A DNA stretch of 64,000 bases, from NCBI RefSeq assembly GCF_051020765.1, contig NC_134943.1, positions 4,278,001-4,342,000 of the forward strand, given 5' to 3'. The position numbers were made by a program, and so were the translations under genes. Shown here one piece after another: positions 1 to 12,895 of this stretch. The notes below the pieces were generated by a model. The model ran no database searches. It saw only the letters and a program-made list of their open reading frames with translations, and had not been told where the DNA came from. Every line of letters starts with the position of its first letter. Position 1 is the stretch's first letter. This DNA is from Lasioglossum baleicum. Lineage: Eukaryota; Arthropoda; Insecta; Hymenoptera; Halictidae.

Positions 1-1356
1 TCTCGGTTCGTCGTTAAGTGGACGGGAACCGAGCGAAGCGAGTTCAGCGTAACAATTTGTTGAAATCCCTCGAAATCCCGATTCGTACAGTCGACCAGCC
101 AAGTCCTCGGCAAACACCACTAAGGGACTATCTCGGTGACAAGAGATTTGTACCTCGGCGCTACAATCTTGAAATGGTACCTGTTCCCAGAATAAATATT
201 GCTCTCCAATAACAATTATGCTAATTTACACTTTAACTATTTTATCACGCGTGGTCCAGGAATTAATGGCACTATCCGAACATGGACAAATCAGTAAGGA
301 AAAATGGTACTTTTTATTTAGTGTTCCTATTTATTACAGCGGACTTCGGAATAATGAAAAAGATTGTATAAAAAGTTCCAGTGTCTGTGTTAGTAGTTTA
401 TGCAGTAGTAAGTGTATAGCGAAATGTACAAAAACTATGTAGCGTGCATTAAAAATACGTCTATTTAATTTTCTGAGAGCTGTTTTTCTTAAAAGAGAGT
501 AGGAATAATTACTTTTCCATTAGCATTTTATTCGTACATGTAGTTCGCTATTTTTACTCTTTATACGTTGATTGAGAACGTTTGTCGGGTTTAATATACT
601 ACTTTTATTGCAGACCGTCCCACTCACAGAGAAAAATATTAACTTCCCGCTTTTCAATAACGAACGACAAACGTGTAAATTATTTCGGCTCTGATTCGTT
701 GTAGGCAATAGAACATTTACTTATGTTCCGTAAAAAAATTACATCTTCTTACCTAACGCGTCGTGCTTTATAACAGTTTAATTTTCATACGTTATTAAAC
801 ATTTGCTGCTGGTTACGACATTCTCGCCGGGCCGTACAAAATTCTCTTGAAATTTACGCGCAATTTTCTCGATAACTGCACAGTAAAGGCCAACGTCACC
901 GTACCTTACCTCGAAACTTTCGTGTCCTTATCCTTTCTAGACAAAATGTTGGAATGTTAGGCGAACGTAAAAACGAATGACACCGGCTTGCATAGTTTTT
1001 TTTTTGCTTTACGGCTTATTAAAACAGCTGCTTTCATTATTATTCACGATTTTACTGCGGTGTCGGAATGCCGGTAAACACGAATTTTTTTAAGACAGGT
1101 TTGCTGTAACAATTTGTTTCTCAAAGTTTCTGCGAAGTATAGTTATCACGTCGTAAAAATTTTATTCCCTAGTCCCTTTTTTATGACTTAATCGATAACC
1201 GAGGATCAGCTCATTTGTTCGAAAGTATTTGCATTAGAAACGTTGTTAGACTCTCATTCAATTTTTAATTGTTACACATTATGAGAATATCATTTTTTAT
1301 CAATATGAGAGCTTCTACTCAAAATTTGTGTGAGCTACTAAATCCTCCATCAATTA
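1..1356. other. AT-rich non-coding, nothing recognised
   Basis: Short frames at 18-442 and 520-708 have no domain or convincing splice sites. The rest is AT-rich with T-runs. Confidence 0.6.
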
Positions 1357-2251
1357 CACTGTCCAACAAATTTCAACTTTTTTTGTGATTTCAATATACT
1401 GTTGGGTCCTTCTTATAGAGTTTTTTGCGCTGATTCCGAATCTGGTTTTAATTTTTTTCCTATACGTCCAGTTTTTGAAAATCATGGCTTTTGTTACAAA
1501 TTTTTACACATTTTTTTGTTACAAAAGGTATTTTTTGTATTAAATATACCATAAACGAGAGACTAACATTAAAAAATACATAAAATAATTTATACAGAAT
1601 AAATATACTAATAAATAATAAATAACAATAGTATAACACATTTAATAAAATATTACATTTAAGTAAGCTGACATAATTGCGCGCTTATAGCCACGCGCCG
1701 TTTCACCACAGCGCGCCGCGCCGTATCCCGACGAACGACCGCGCTAGTGGAAGAGCACCACTGGCGTCAACGCATGTCGGGCGAAGATATTTTGCTTTCT
1801 GGTTCGGTAAAAACGTCGACCATGCAAACTTCACAGGGGGGTTTCTCAAGATAAAAGTCTGCTCTTTCGCGTGGTATAGTTCAATTTTTCGCTGGACCCT
1901 TATTTTTTGAGATAAATTCGAAAATATCCGCAAAAATTGGTGCAAAAGTGGTGCATCTCCGTCTTTAATCATTGTTTAAACATGTTTAAACAATCATAAT
2001 GTATTAATATTGGATATCACTGTATTCGGGAAAGTCTACAGAATCTTTTTCTGTAAACAACAATTCAATATCTTTTATAATAACATCGCAATATTTGTTT
2101 AAAGTTGAAAAATATGTCTTTTTTTAAAACTCCATTTTCTCAAAAACTGGACGTATAGGAAAAAAATTAAAACCAGATTCGGAATCAGCGCAAAAAACTC
2201 TATAAGAAGGACCCAACAGTATATTGAAATCAAATTTGGTGTTGGACAGTG
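1357..2251. mobile_element. Non-autonomous DNA element, CACTGTCC ends, TTA flanks
   Basis: The left end CACTGTCCAACAAATTT and right end AAATTTGGTGTTGGACAGTG are inverted, and complementarity runs about 130 bp inward (left arm through CTATACGTCCAGTTTTTGA, right arm through TCAAAAACTGGACGTATAG). TTA lies on both sides (1354-1356 and 2252-2254). The 895-bp interior has a GC-rich middle (about 1677-1800) and no transposase. A 3-bp TTA duplication fits PIF/Harbinger, but CACTG ends also occur in CACTA-type groups, so the superfamily is left open. A second member lies at 12896-14213. Confidence 0.85.
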
Positions 2252-2254
2252 TTA

Positions 2255-4502
2255 TTAGAGCAGAAATGGTCAGTAGGTAAAAAAAAAGAATGAAATCATA
2301 ATTTAAATAAATTTCTTGATAAGAATATTTAAAAGGATGTTTATATTTGAACGAAACAGTACTACATTATCCCGCGAATTAATAATTGTGATTAACAAAC
2401 TTACGTTGAGTGCAGTTAATACTTTAAATGAAATGATCGCTGGATATTAAAGTGGTCGGGCTCATAATGAACGACTTGTCGTGCGTTTGACAGAATACAT
2501 GCATTTAATGGGCGATTAAAATGCATTATTTTCGGCGGAACAAATTAAAGCGATAAAGCATTGTGTACTTCCTGCGCTTGTTAACAAATTAATGTGTTTT
2601 ATCGGGACAACTTCTCGCTAGGGGATGATGTAATATGTTCTCTATTGTCAGATACCGTGCGTATATACATTAGAGATCAGATACGTCGTGTTGTGTCTCT
2701 GATAATACATATTTTAACGCACGCTGGTTCACAATTCTTCATTCAAAATTTGCTGGAATCGTTCATCGGTAAAAAAGATAGAAAAATATCGCGTAACAAA
2801 AAATTGGAATAAATGCTTGTCAAAAGTTAGAACAGAAATATGAAACTAATAAATAAAATATAACTATTCTTTTATGTACATTTTAGATTTTATTATTAAA
2901 AATATACAGCAATTGTTTATTGAAATATTTCTCCAATGAAATCATTTCATAGATAATTTCATTTTATTAGATGTATATATGTTTTACCATTTCTTTTAAA
3001 TTTTCTTCTTTTTTATACATGGCATACGTGGTATATTGCTAGTCGATAATCATGTTGTTTAATTAGACACACCAATAAGAAACAAACAATTTTACTTTTG
3101 CATGAATCCAATATTTAATTCTATTATTCGGTACAGAATTTGTTGATGAATTTATTTATCCTGTTTAACAAATAACTCGATATCTACATGCATGTACGAT
3201 TAAAATTGCGTGGTCAATTGGCAACGGGAAACAGAAGGCAATATTAAATAAACAGAGCATTGGCTATTTTTGAACTTCACGAACGGTTAACTGTAAAATA
3301 TTAAAACATTTATACCTGTGATTCAAGAGTTTAACGAACCGAAATTGCGCAATCATTTTTGTTACGGCCAATGTGTTTTATCCGCTCCATCGAATAAAAA
3401 TTTAGCAGTTGCTCTGCTTCCTTCGGTCTGCGATCCTCGATGATAATGCAGCAAAGGGAACAGAATTACTTCTCCATCGAGTTCATTATTCCCAATTAGC
3501 AGTATCGGATTTTGGAATTGTAAATAACATCTTCGAATTACCGTTGCATGAATAAATTTCTTTCGTCATCTTAATAATAATGCCTTCGCGAAAGTTAGTG
3601 CTGCGTTTAATGGTAGCTCCATAATTCAGATTATGCTCTAAATCTAATATCTTAGTTTCGGTAGGCAGACGAATTTAATGGCTCCTAGAACAGCTAACAA
3701 TGAGAATAGGTAACTTTGGTGATAATTCCCGCGGAGGATTCAATTATTTCTTCCCTGTACTTCGAACTGTTCAGATTTTGTTTATAATAGGCTGCGAAAC
3801 TTTATGCAAATTCGCTATTTCGAATATCACAATTTTATTTCTTGCACGACGTGCTCCATTGCGATCAGGAAAATATGCACGTCTATATTTAATGATAACT
3901 TTGAAAATATTTTGTTCCACTGCATTCCAATTCTTGCAATTCAGTAAAAATTTGAACATAAGAATACTTGCAGAAACTTCTGTGCTTAAAACTGTCTCCG
4001 TTGCATTCTGCATCCAAGCTGGTGTTTTATTTTCTGGAAATGTCACTGCAGGGAACTCGGGGGATAAAAATGTTAATTAAATGAAACTGCTTAAAAATTA
4101 TGAATATTGTGGGTAGACTCTGGATCTTTATGCAAAATTACAATTTTCTAGAGACGTTTAAAAGCGTCGAGTTAAAAAGGAATTTTTCACTTTTCCTCGT
4201 TCTATTTACGACATTAATATTTATCATTCAAGCAAGAAATTGTTCTACATCCTTTTTATATCAGTATCGTAATTATGGTTTAATTCACTTCATTTTAGGT
4301 CAAGCTTGCTGTCAATAGACATAATCAGGACCACACGCGATTTTCATCATAGTGCATTAGGGTAACAAGCCTTCATCAGGGTAGATCTCTGTTGCGGGAA
4401 TGTTCAATGGCGGTGTTATCCGTGAATTGTACAGAAGGAAATTGTACATCAAGGTAGTAAGTATTTTAGAACGTGCCTTAAGGTCTACAAATTTTCAAAT
4501 AC
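2255..4502. other. AT-rich non-coding sequence
   Basis: Frames at 2594-2812 and 3700-4080 were examined. Both lack recognised motifs, and the second is opposed by a similar-length frame on the other strand. Nothing else was seen. Confidence 0.6.
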
Positions 4503-4704
4503 CACTGTCAACATTTCTGACAGAAGTTCGATTTCCATAAAGATATTCGACAGGAGTATTCATGCTCATGTTGCCATAACACGGGTCTTGATCGTATAGA
4601 AAACTGCGATAATCGCCAAGGCAACATTGTGAAGTTTTCGTATGCGAAAATCTGCTTAGAATACTTTCATATATGTGCTCCATATTTTTAAAAGTTACGT
4701 GCAC
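4503..4704 (-). CDS. Possible internal exon, Cys- and Asn-glycosylation-rich
   Basis: The minus strand is open for 67 codons plus one base between an acceptor (ATTCTTAG, AG at 4706-4705) and a weaker donor (GTATTTG from 4502). The peptide contains IYESILSRFSHTKTSQCC, then YDQDPCYGNMSMNTP and YLYGNRTSVRNVDSG. That gives three Cys and two N-glycosylation sequons (NMS, NRT), consistent with an extracellular segment. The surroundings are AT-rich intron-like DNA with no similar frame. It lies on the same strand as the CUB exon and about 40 kb downstream of it, so a shared gene is possible but untested. An in-frame ATG eight codons in could also make this a first exon. No family was recognised. Confidence 0.32.
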
Positions 4705-7700
4705 CTAAGAATAATATTAGATATGTTTAAATATTTCTGTCAATGAATACACAATTGTTGATACATAATATTGGAAATAAGTGAGAGCATATTTTAATAT
4801 TGTTTGCATTTAAAAGTTTGATTTGTGATGAATTGTGCGTGTATGTATGAGCACAAGACTTCATGTATGCGGACTTCATGCAAAATAAAAATTGTCTGCA
4901 TCGATTGCAAGAAATAAAAACTAAATTGAATGTTACTTCTTCCCTTAATAGATTTTAATAGAGAAGAAATCATATATTGACACCTTCAATTTTAAAAATT
5001 TTTCAACAATTTTGAATTTCATCTACTCAATTTTGCTATAAATGCATAAACAGCCGCAGTCTACTGATCACTTATCATATAATAGATAGAGACATTTATT
5101 CCTCAGAGAATTGCTAGCAATTAGTTTTCCAATGGCCGAATGATAATTTTTTCGATGAACAATTACGTTTAACGTACCGGTTATATTTTCGAAATATACG
5201 CGGGCTCTTTTTCTGTTTTATATTTACTATTATTCCCCAAGAGACTGTTTTTTATGTTTATTTGCTGCATGTATCCCTATCTTCGTATCACTGAGCATTT
5301 TTCATGCGTTTGTTTTCATTATCTTTGCGTTTTTATAGGTGCAGTTATCTTTTATACGGAAATTTATCTGAATATGTGTGTACAAACGAGGGCGCGGGGT
5401 GTTTCAAGTACCGGGTATAAGCGAAAGACAAGTTTTTAATATCATTTTTATGAATGACAGTACTGAGCCTGAGGAAATGAGATCAAATGATGCTCGTCTA
5501 CGTACACTTCCTGCAAACATTTTTAGTGGCGATTTCGCGGCGCAGAGAACAGCCTATAAACTGAAAAAGTAAGTCTCGTCGAAGAGCTTTCATCCTGGAA
5601 TCTATACAGTATACAGTATACATCCAGTAGGAGTGACATAAATTTTCATAAATTTTTGAAAAGCTCCAATAACACAGCAAATAAATAAATTTTTGAAGAA
5701 TCTTAACATTTTCTATGGGCAAGTCTACGTTTCAATAATAATTTAATGAAATAAAGTTGTGTGTTATAAAATACGATCATGAAATATTCTATAAAATAAC
5801 GTTATCAATTTCTGAAGAATATTTTTACTCTAACATACTTTACACAGAATATTCTTGTTATAATACACTTTTACAATTTCCAGATTATTACATCACTCGA
5901 ATATTTGGTTTATTACACGAGAATTCATTATTGCCCCGTTAGCTTACAATTTACCCGGTGATTACGGTCGTAAGACTCACTTCATTGATAATAATTTCTC
6001 ACAGGGAGAATTAATTAGATATTCATTGTAGGTGCCCAATCCTTGTAAAGGTTAAGTACGCATAACCACTAAATAGAATTTCTCTTTGATTTACGTGCAC
6101 AGAATATTATGTTCGTACGCTTTAAACTCTATTTAAGATTCTCTTGCACAAGTTTCACTCTATATTATGCTGTGAAATAATTCACTTCTACATTCTCTAT
6201 TTACAATCAGTAAGAACATTTAATGCGATGATTCAATGGAGTACTTTAATGAGCAATAAAAGTCAATCAGAGTCTCAATAACTGCATTCCTATAATATGC
6301 AGAAAACATATAAGACAAAATAATCCATTTTTGTTTACAAATGATTTAAAACAAAGGTTTCGTGAAGAATGTTTAAAAAAAACTAATTTTTAAAATGTAA
6401 GAAAATAATTTCCCCGTATAAATATTCTCCGTAAACAGGCAGAATGGTCATTTTTAATATCTCGTTTCATGATTATTAAATGAACGAATTTATTGGTGAT
6501 CATGTGTCATTAACATTTACTAGGAATCTCAGTGAAAATATTTTCAGAATTATTGACAACGCAACAAATTGACAAATTGAAATTGCGTGCACATTTCAGT
6601 AGATATGATTGAAATATCAATGAACAGGGTGCTGTAACTTATGTAAGAGAGATACCAAGAGAGTCATTTGGACTGTTCGGGGCCATCAGGCTCGCGCTGA
6701 CCTATTTGATCATCTGAATTCCTATTATACAATTGCTTGAATACGTAGCAGATTCGACATCGGTCGCGCTGCCGCTAATCGCAACATCTATCGACAGTTA
6801 TCCTCAAACTCGTCCGCAGCCACGTTTCTAATGAGTCCATTTGATATCTGTCTCCGACATTACATCACTCCGTTCATCAATCACTTCTCATTTGATCTGC
6901 TAACGGGTGCTGTATCGCCTGTAGCGAGCGCGTTTGGTATTCGGCAGGCAAGAGATCGCTAATTTTCCTTGTTGTGCCGATTCACACAGGTAAATCCCAC
7001 TATGGAGTGCTTTGTAGAATCAATATAGGCTCAGAGCCGCCTGGAGGAACAGCCGCCGTTAATTCCTCTATGGACGGAAGCTTTTATACTGCGACTTCAC
7101 CATTAACCAAAGCAGATATTAAGCGTGACGCCGCCGGCACAGTTGCTGTAATAACAACATCGCTCTTGGATACGTCACGTCATAACGCGTTTCCCTTTTT
7201 TTTTCGACAATGCATGCAAGGGAAATATAGAGAGAATTCCGTGTAACGTCATTAGAGAATCCCGCCAGATTCATTCTTTCGAACCGCCCCCCCCCCCCAA
7301 CACCATCAAATGTAACGCATTCGCGAGGATACGGGGAGAAAGAAACTCTCAGGTGAAAATGGAACGAGATTTCATGTCCCTCGTGTGTAACGTCGCAGTC
7401 TTTAGTTGATGACAGATGCGGATGCTTTATGCGCGTTGCGGAACTGAATTTCACCGGAGACTATACCATGCTTTCCGGCATACTTCCCTCCATGGAATTT
7501 GTTCTTACCCTCAATGGAAATTGATATTGAAAAACCGGCTGTGACAGCTCCATTAGGGCCATGAAAATTATATACCCGGGCAGAAATTTTTATGTGTACA
7601 GAATTTCATTTGATTCGTTACCAATCCATTACCTTCTCCATTGTTTTTTAATACGTCTATTAATTCTAAGTTGTTAGAAGCTGGCATTGTTATCACTAAA

Positions 7701-8581
7701 CTGTTGATTTTTATGCAAAATAAAATTTAATATAATATGTATAATAAACGAAGTATATTTGGATTCTGAATCCACTAATCTCACTGCGCAACACACTGCA
7801 GATTTTCATATATTTAAAGTTCCCGAATATTTACCAAATATACTCGAAACTTTCACGGGACCTCATCCGTTTTCACGCCATTTTGAAAATATTGAATTAT
7901 TTTAGTTTCTCAAGACTCGACGCGACGGTGAGACCGGCAAGTGAATTTGCATAAACATCCTCAACTGATTAGCCCGGTATCAGCCCGAGAGCGAAAAGTT
8001 TCTCAGCATTTTCGTTCTCGCTGTTTTTACCAGGTAGCGACATAGTCACGGTTGTCGTAGCCTCCAACCTACTCGAGAATGATCGATCATGCTTTAGAAC
8101 GACTTAAATGGGACTAGGTGAAATAGAATGGGAATAAGACGGAAGAACAATGTCAAATTGCTTTGTAAGTAGTATGATTGAGTACGGGTCGCAAACTACG
8201 AGGCGCTCCTCAAGGACACGAGGAATTCGGGAGACGAGACGTCTCTACACAGACGTAGCCAGCAGCAGAGCAGAAAGACGAATTCTACTCAGTGCCACCT
8301 CTTGAGCGATTACTAGGACGCATGCTATTTTCTCCGTTCTCCTAAGTTCTGCCGCCGTGATTACACCTGTCACCTCCTGTTCTGCGGTTTTGCGACGCTT
8401 CATCAAGGCTCCTGCTCGCTGTCTTAACACGCGAATCCTTCGCCATGGCTTTACCTTACATTTCCCTTATGCGTATGTAATTCGTGACAAAATGACGCGC
8501 GCTATGGTGACTTGACGAACGAAAAATGAGAAATTGTCGGTTTCTCTCGCACATCATGTTCAAGCTATGGATGGAATTATA
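4705..8581. other. Mostly AT-rich non-coding; GC-richer 6650-7500 and 7900-8520
   Basis: A weak exon-like frame on the plus strand lies at 5461-5568 (discussed in findings). Positions 7287-7299 hold a C-run. The GC-richer part has opposed chance frames. No gene was recognised. Confidence 0.55.
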
Positions 8582-9003
8582 ATATGGACCTTTTATTTTG
8601 AAAGTGGTGTAAGTCCATTTTTAAAAAGAAAATGATATATCACATAATTTGTGATTAATTTAGTGTAATCTTTTTATTTATAACTATTTAATATTTAATA
8701 TCTTAAAAGATGCCAATGCTTTGTTCAATTTAAAATTGGCCAATAAAAGAAATTGCGTTGTGATTGATTGTGAAAGTGGTGTATGTCCAATTTCCATAGA
8801 CATAGGTGGCGAGGTCATGTGGTTACCACACCACAGGTTTACTATGTTGTTATAAAACAATGTAGACAAAATAATAAATTTATTTTACTATCAGACTTGA
8901 CATGATTAATTTATATTTTTGAATTGACTAATATGCTAATCTTTAATTTTCTCGAAACAACAAAAAATGGACTTGCACCATTTTCAAAATAAACGGTCCA
9001 TAT
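8582..9003. mobile_element. MITE with 40-bp inverted ends (ATATGGACC…GGTCCATAT)
   Basis: The left end ATATGGACCTTTTATTTTGA then AAGTGGTGTAAGTCCATTTT is mirrored at the right (…AAAATGGACTTGCACCATTT then TCAAAATAAACGGTCCATAT) with three or four mismatches. A third, direct copy of the motif (TGAAAGTGGTGTATGTCCAA) lies internally near 8770. The flanking ATAT is palindromic, so the target duplication cannot be fixed as TA or ATAT. There is no transposase. Confidence 0.82.
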
Positions 9004-12000
9004 GTTAATAAACGAACCAACGAACCATGTATTTAACGTAACATATTACATCAGCAAATGTTGAAACAAATGCTCCTGTATGCACACTCATTCCTTTATT
9101 TTTTGATACTTCTGTGTTTCGCCACTTTCATAAAAGTTCATTTCAAATCCATTCAGCACAAAAATTTCCTCGTCTAATTTAAATACATTTAATTAAGACT
9201 AAAGAATATTATTTACTGTACGGGTATCCTCATACCCAAAGACTCTTCACCCTTCACCTTTCACCGGCATAAAACACCAATTCAACGAAGCAGCCTTTCA
9301 CCGAATTATCAATAACTCCGAACGATGTATATACATACGTACGTCATAGCATCGATGCGATGATGATTGAAGAAATCCTCGAGCGCAGCCGACGATCACT
9401 TACAAAAAGCTCCAAGTTCAAGTACCTCATTTTTCTTCCCGTGGTATGAATGCCAGACGGAAATGCGGTCTCCACAATGGAATTACATTCATCGCGAGAT
9501 ATCAGAGAATCAGCCGAGATAAATAAAAAAAAACATAAAACAGAAAAGGGAAGAAGGAGAAACTCAAACAAATCTCCGGTCACGTACACTGCGCTCGATT
9601 GTATTCCGTGACTTTATACTATATCGGAATTTTCCCAGGCACAATAAACATTTCATTGGATCAGGTGGAGGGGGGGGGAGGCCGAAAAACTCGCAGTATC
9701 GTTCCAAATTAATTCGATTCGTCCCGTATTAATCGGATTTCGGGCGCGGGCGACAAACCCTCCATCGAAAAATCCGTGGAGCGAGCGGATTCTCCAGCGT
9801 CGAACCGTTTCGGGCAGGATATATAGATTTCAGCTCGGCCCGTCATTGATATCCGGACGTCCGTCTGTTTCGTTCTCGGGGGCCGAGAACAGAGATGTCC
9901 GGGGAATACGAAGCGACACGTTTCGCTGCTCGCAACGTCACGCTGTAAAACAACAACGGAGAAACAGTGGGAAAAGCGAGAGCGCGCAAGAGGGAGGAAG
10001 AAGAAGAAGTTATAGCATCGCCGACGAAACTGCGACGATAAATAAAAAGTATCGTTGCTTTGCTATGCGCGGGGTGGACGAGAAATTTTCTTTTCTCTTC
10101 TTCCTTTTTTTCCCCCGCTGTTTCGTTGTTTTTTTTTTCGACCGTCACACCGTTTATTGGACTTGTTTCGCGCGCGTAAATAATGCGGCCGTACCTCTCC
10201 GGAAACCTGGGCAGCACTCTTTCTACAAACTCCAGGCGGATCGTAAAACTGCTTCCGAACGGTAAGTCGACCGTAACCTTATGTTACGTTTCAGCGGTCT
10301 GCCTGCCGAAACACGGTGAAATATCGCCTGTAAATTCTCTTATAGATATCGACGGTCCCCATTATAGGTTGTATTAATGTTCGCTGGATCATTAACGTTC
10401 GCTCGACGAGACAATTGAGCACGCCTACAAGACTGAGGATCGTAACGACCGACGATTATTTAGTATATATTGCGGTTTGATGAACGGCTTTCACCCTCGC
10501 TGTCTATATTTTAGGCGAATCGAACGGTCGGCGGAACATAGTCACGCTATGTGTGATTTGTATATGACTTCTATAGGCTTCCAGTTTCCTTTTGGCGTAC
10601 AGTGTGCCGGAGTAGATAATAATTGAAAGAATGTGCTAGAGTGTTCTCTCGAGACGCGAAGTGGAAGACATGAATGAAAATGTGCAATGAATGTGGCGAT
10701 GAGGAGATGAGTAAATAAATTAATCACTTTCAAGTGCTAGGAGGTTGAAATCGTGCTTCATTAAAAAATAATTGACGTGTTCTGTATCCTTTGAAGACAC
10801 CTCGTTAAAAAAAAGGATTAAATCAGTTGTACAATAAGAAGTAAAGTATTCATTATATAATTTCCTTAATTGATTACGCGAGTAATTTAAAACGTGGCGT
10901 AAGAATATATGGTAAAAGTGAAATTAAAGTATCATAGCATTTTCGGGCCATTTTAGGTAGTGTTACTCTAGTAACATTAAACAATTTTTATTTTCCATAG
11001 TCTTAAAGTATATATTTAATTTATGATTCATTAACAAATATTTACATTAAAAGTCATTTCAATTTTTAAGATTCAGTTTTCCGTAAACCAATTTATAATT
11101 AACTCTAGGCTTCGAAATAATGCCAATGGAGATTAAAATTGCTTCAATAAAAAAAAAGGTAGTTAATTCTGCAAAAGCTAACGTGCGGACAAATACGTTC
11201 TGATTGACTATTTTTTTTATCAAAGGACAATGTTGGAGCACAACATCGACAGGTTTGAAATGCATTGATTTCACAGATTGCTAGAAGCAATTAACCGTTC
11301 ACATAATTGATCGAACCGTCAAACAAGTATGCACAGATTCCTAGGGATTGCAGTTCAAAGGAAATTCCATAACTCTATCGCGATAGCAATTAGTGGAAAA
11401 TATTAATGCAAATTCATATGCGCAGATCGTGCATTATTGGTCACAAAGATCAAAGGGCGAATCAGCGGGTCGATTATGAAATTCAAAACACCTGTGAGAC
11501 TCCTTTTCGTTATTGCTCCTTAGGCAAAAAGATTAAAACATTCAATAAAATGTCAAAGTTAAAAAAATAAAGTTTTTTTGTTTATTTCTATTATTTATGT
11601 AGTTTCGAAAAACGAAATTTATAATGTTTTATTTCGTAAAAGTCTATTATCTATCTCATTTTACAGAAAACATTTTTTCTAATAGGTAGTTTTATTCATC
11701 TTTCTTGTGATATTTTTAGAAAATTTTTAAGATGTGACAATCTGATTTTTTCCTTAAAAATTCAGCTCCTTTTTGTCGATGTCTGCACTGAACATTGGAG
11801 ATGCAGAGCGTTCAAGTCAACTGATAACACCGCTAATCTCGAAACGAAAAAGCGGGTTCATCCCCTGCGGGTGGTAACTTGTTCTTTTTACTTTAATACT
11901 TACTTTTGGTTAAATCCTCTCAGTTAAGTGGAAAGCAAGATCAAATACAGGAAAAAGTAAATTTTTACGTGTGTCTTCACAGTTCCTTATATTTCTTCAG

Positions 12001-12895
12001 ATTTCTTTTAAGCGGAGTTCTCCGTCTAAAGTTATCATAAATTTTCAGTGTTATAAGCTCTGATAAGGATATAGAAATAATCACTGCGCATATTTAAGCA
12101 AATTTTCATAATTTTACAGAAGACAGAACATGGAATGAATCTAAAGGGATGTGTAAAAGATTCCGTATGGTAAATATAAAGTAAGAATGTCATTGTGTTT
12201 TATTGATTCGATTTAACTATTAACTACGGAAATATCGTTGACGCATGAAAACGAATATCTAGTCACGAAAATAAATTAGTACTCGTGTCAAGGACTGTGT
12301 GAGTCACTAAAAGACTCAACCTAAGAAAAGGAGGACATAGGAAGCAAAGGAAGACGTGGAAGATATTTTCTCTCAAATTTTGAATTAAGAGTGTCACTTT
12401 CGTCTGAAAGCGTTATTATCGTTACATTACATGACGATCGCATTAAACTACTTTTAGAAAGCGAACGGTTTGAAAGCACTTTGTCACGAAAGTAGCGGAA
12501 TCTGCATCGGACGCGACGGAAATCTGAAAGGTTTCGCACAGCTTTATTAAACGTCGATATTTCGAGCACCATTTTGATTCGATGTATCGCGGCATTATCA
12601 TTCTGCCAGATTCGTGACCCGCTTTTTGCACATTCGTATCGGTCGGCTTAGATTGCTCTTCGGATTGTCTTCGAGTGGAACGAAAACTGCATTCGTGGGG
12701 TGCGCTGGCACTTCAAGTCAACTTCACGAACTATTGAAACTGAAGAACACTTTTTGTTTATGCAAATACGTGACAAATACGATAGTTCATCGAATCTCTT
12801 AACCACAAAAAGACCCTCCATAATAACAAAAAGATACTATTGTATATTTATTTTTCTTACAAGTGAATATAAATACCCACGATCAAATTTAATTA
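9004..12895. other. Non-coding; GC island 9640-10300
   Basis: The GC-rich island carries overlapping frames on both strands (9843-10265) rich in Arg, Ser and Phe that follow base composition, with a G-run near 9668. The rest is AT-rich. Nothing was recognised in it. Confidence 0.6.

Noticed and set aside
9344..9589. Minus-strand frame starting with a signal-peptide-like Leu/Phe segment
   Set aside because: No strong donor follows; hydrophobic runs are common in T-rich DNA.
9843..10265. Overlapping 124- and 139-codon frames on opposite strands
   Set aside because: Arg/Ser/Phe-rich, no domain, produced by GC-rich and pyrimidine-rich composition.
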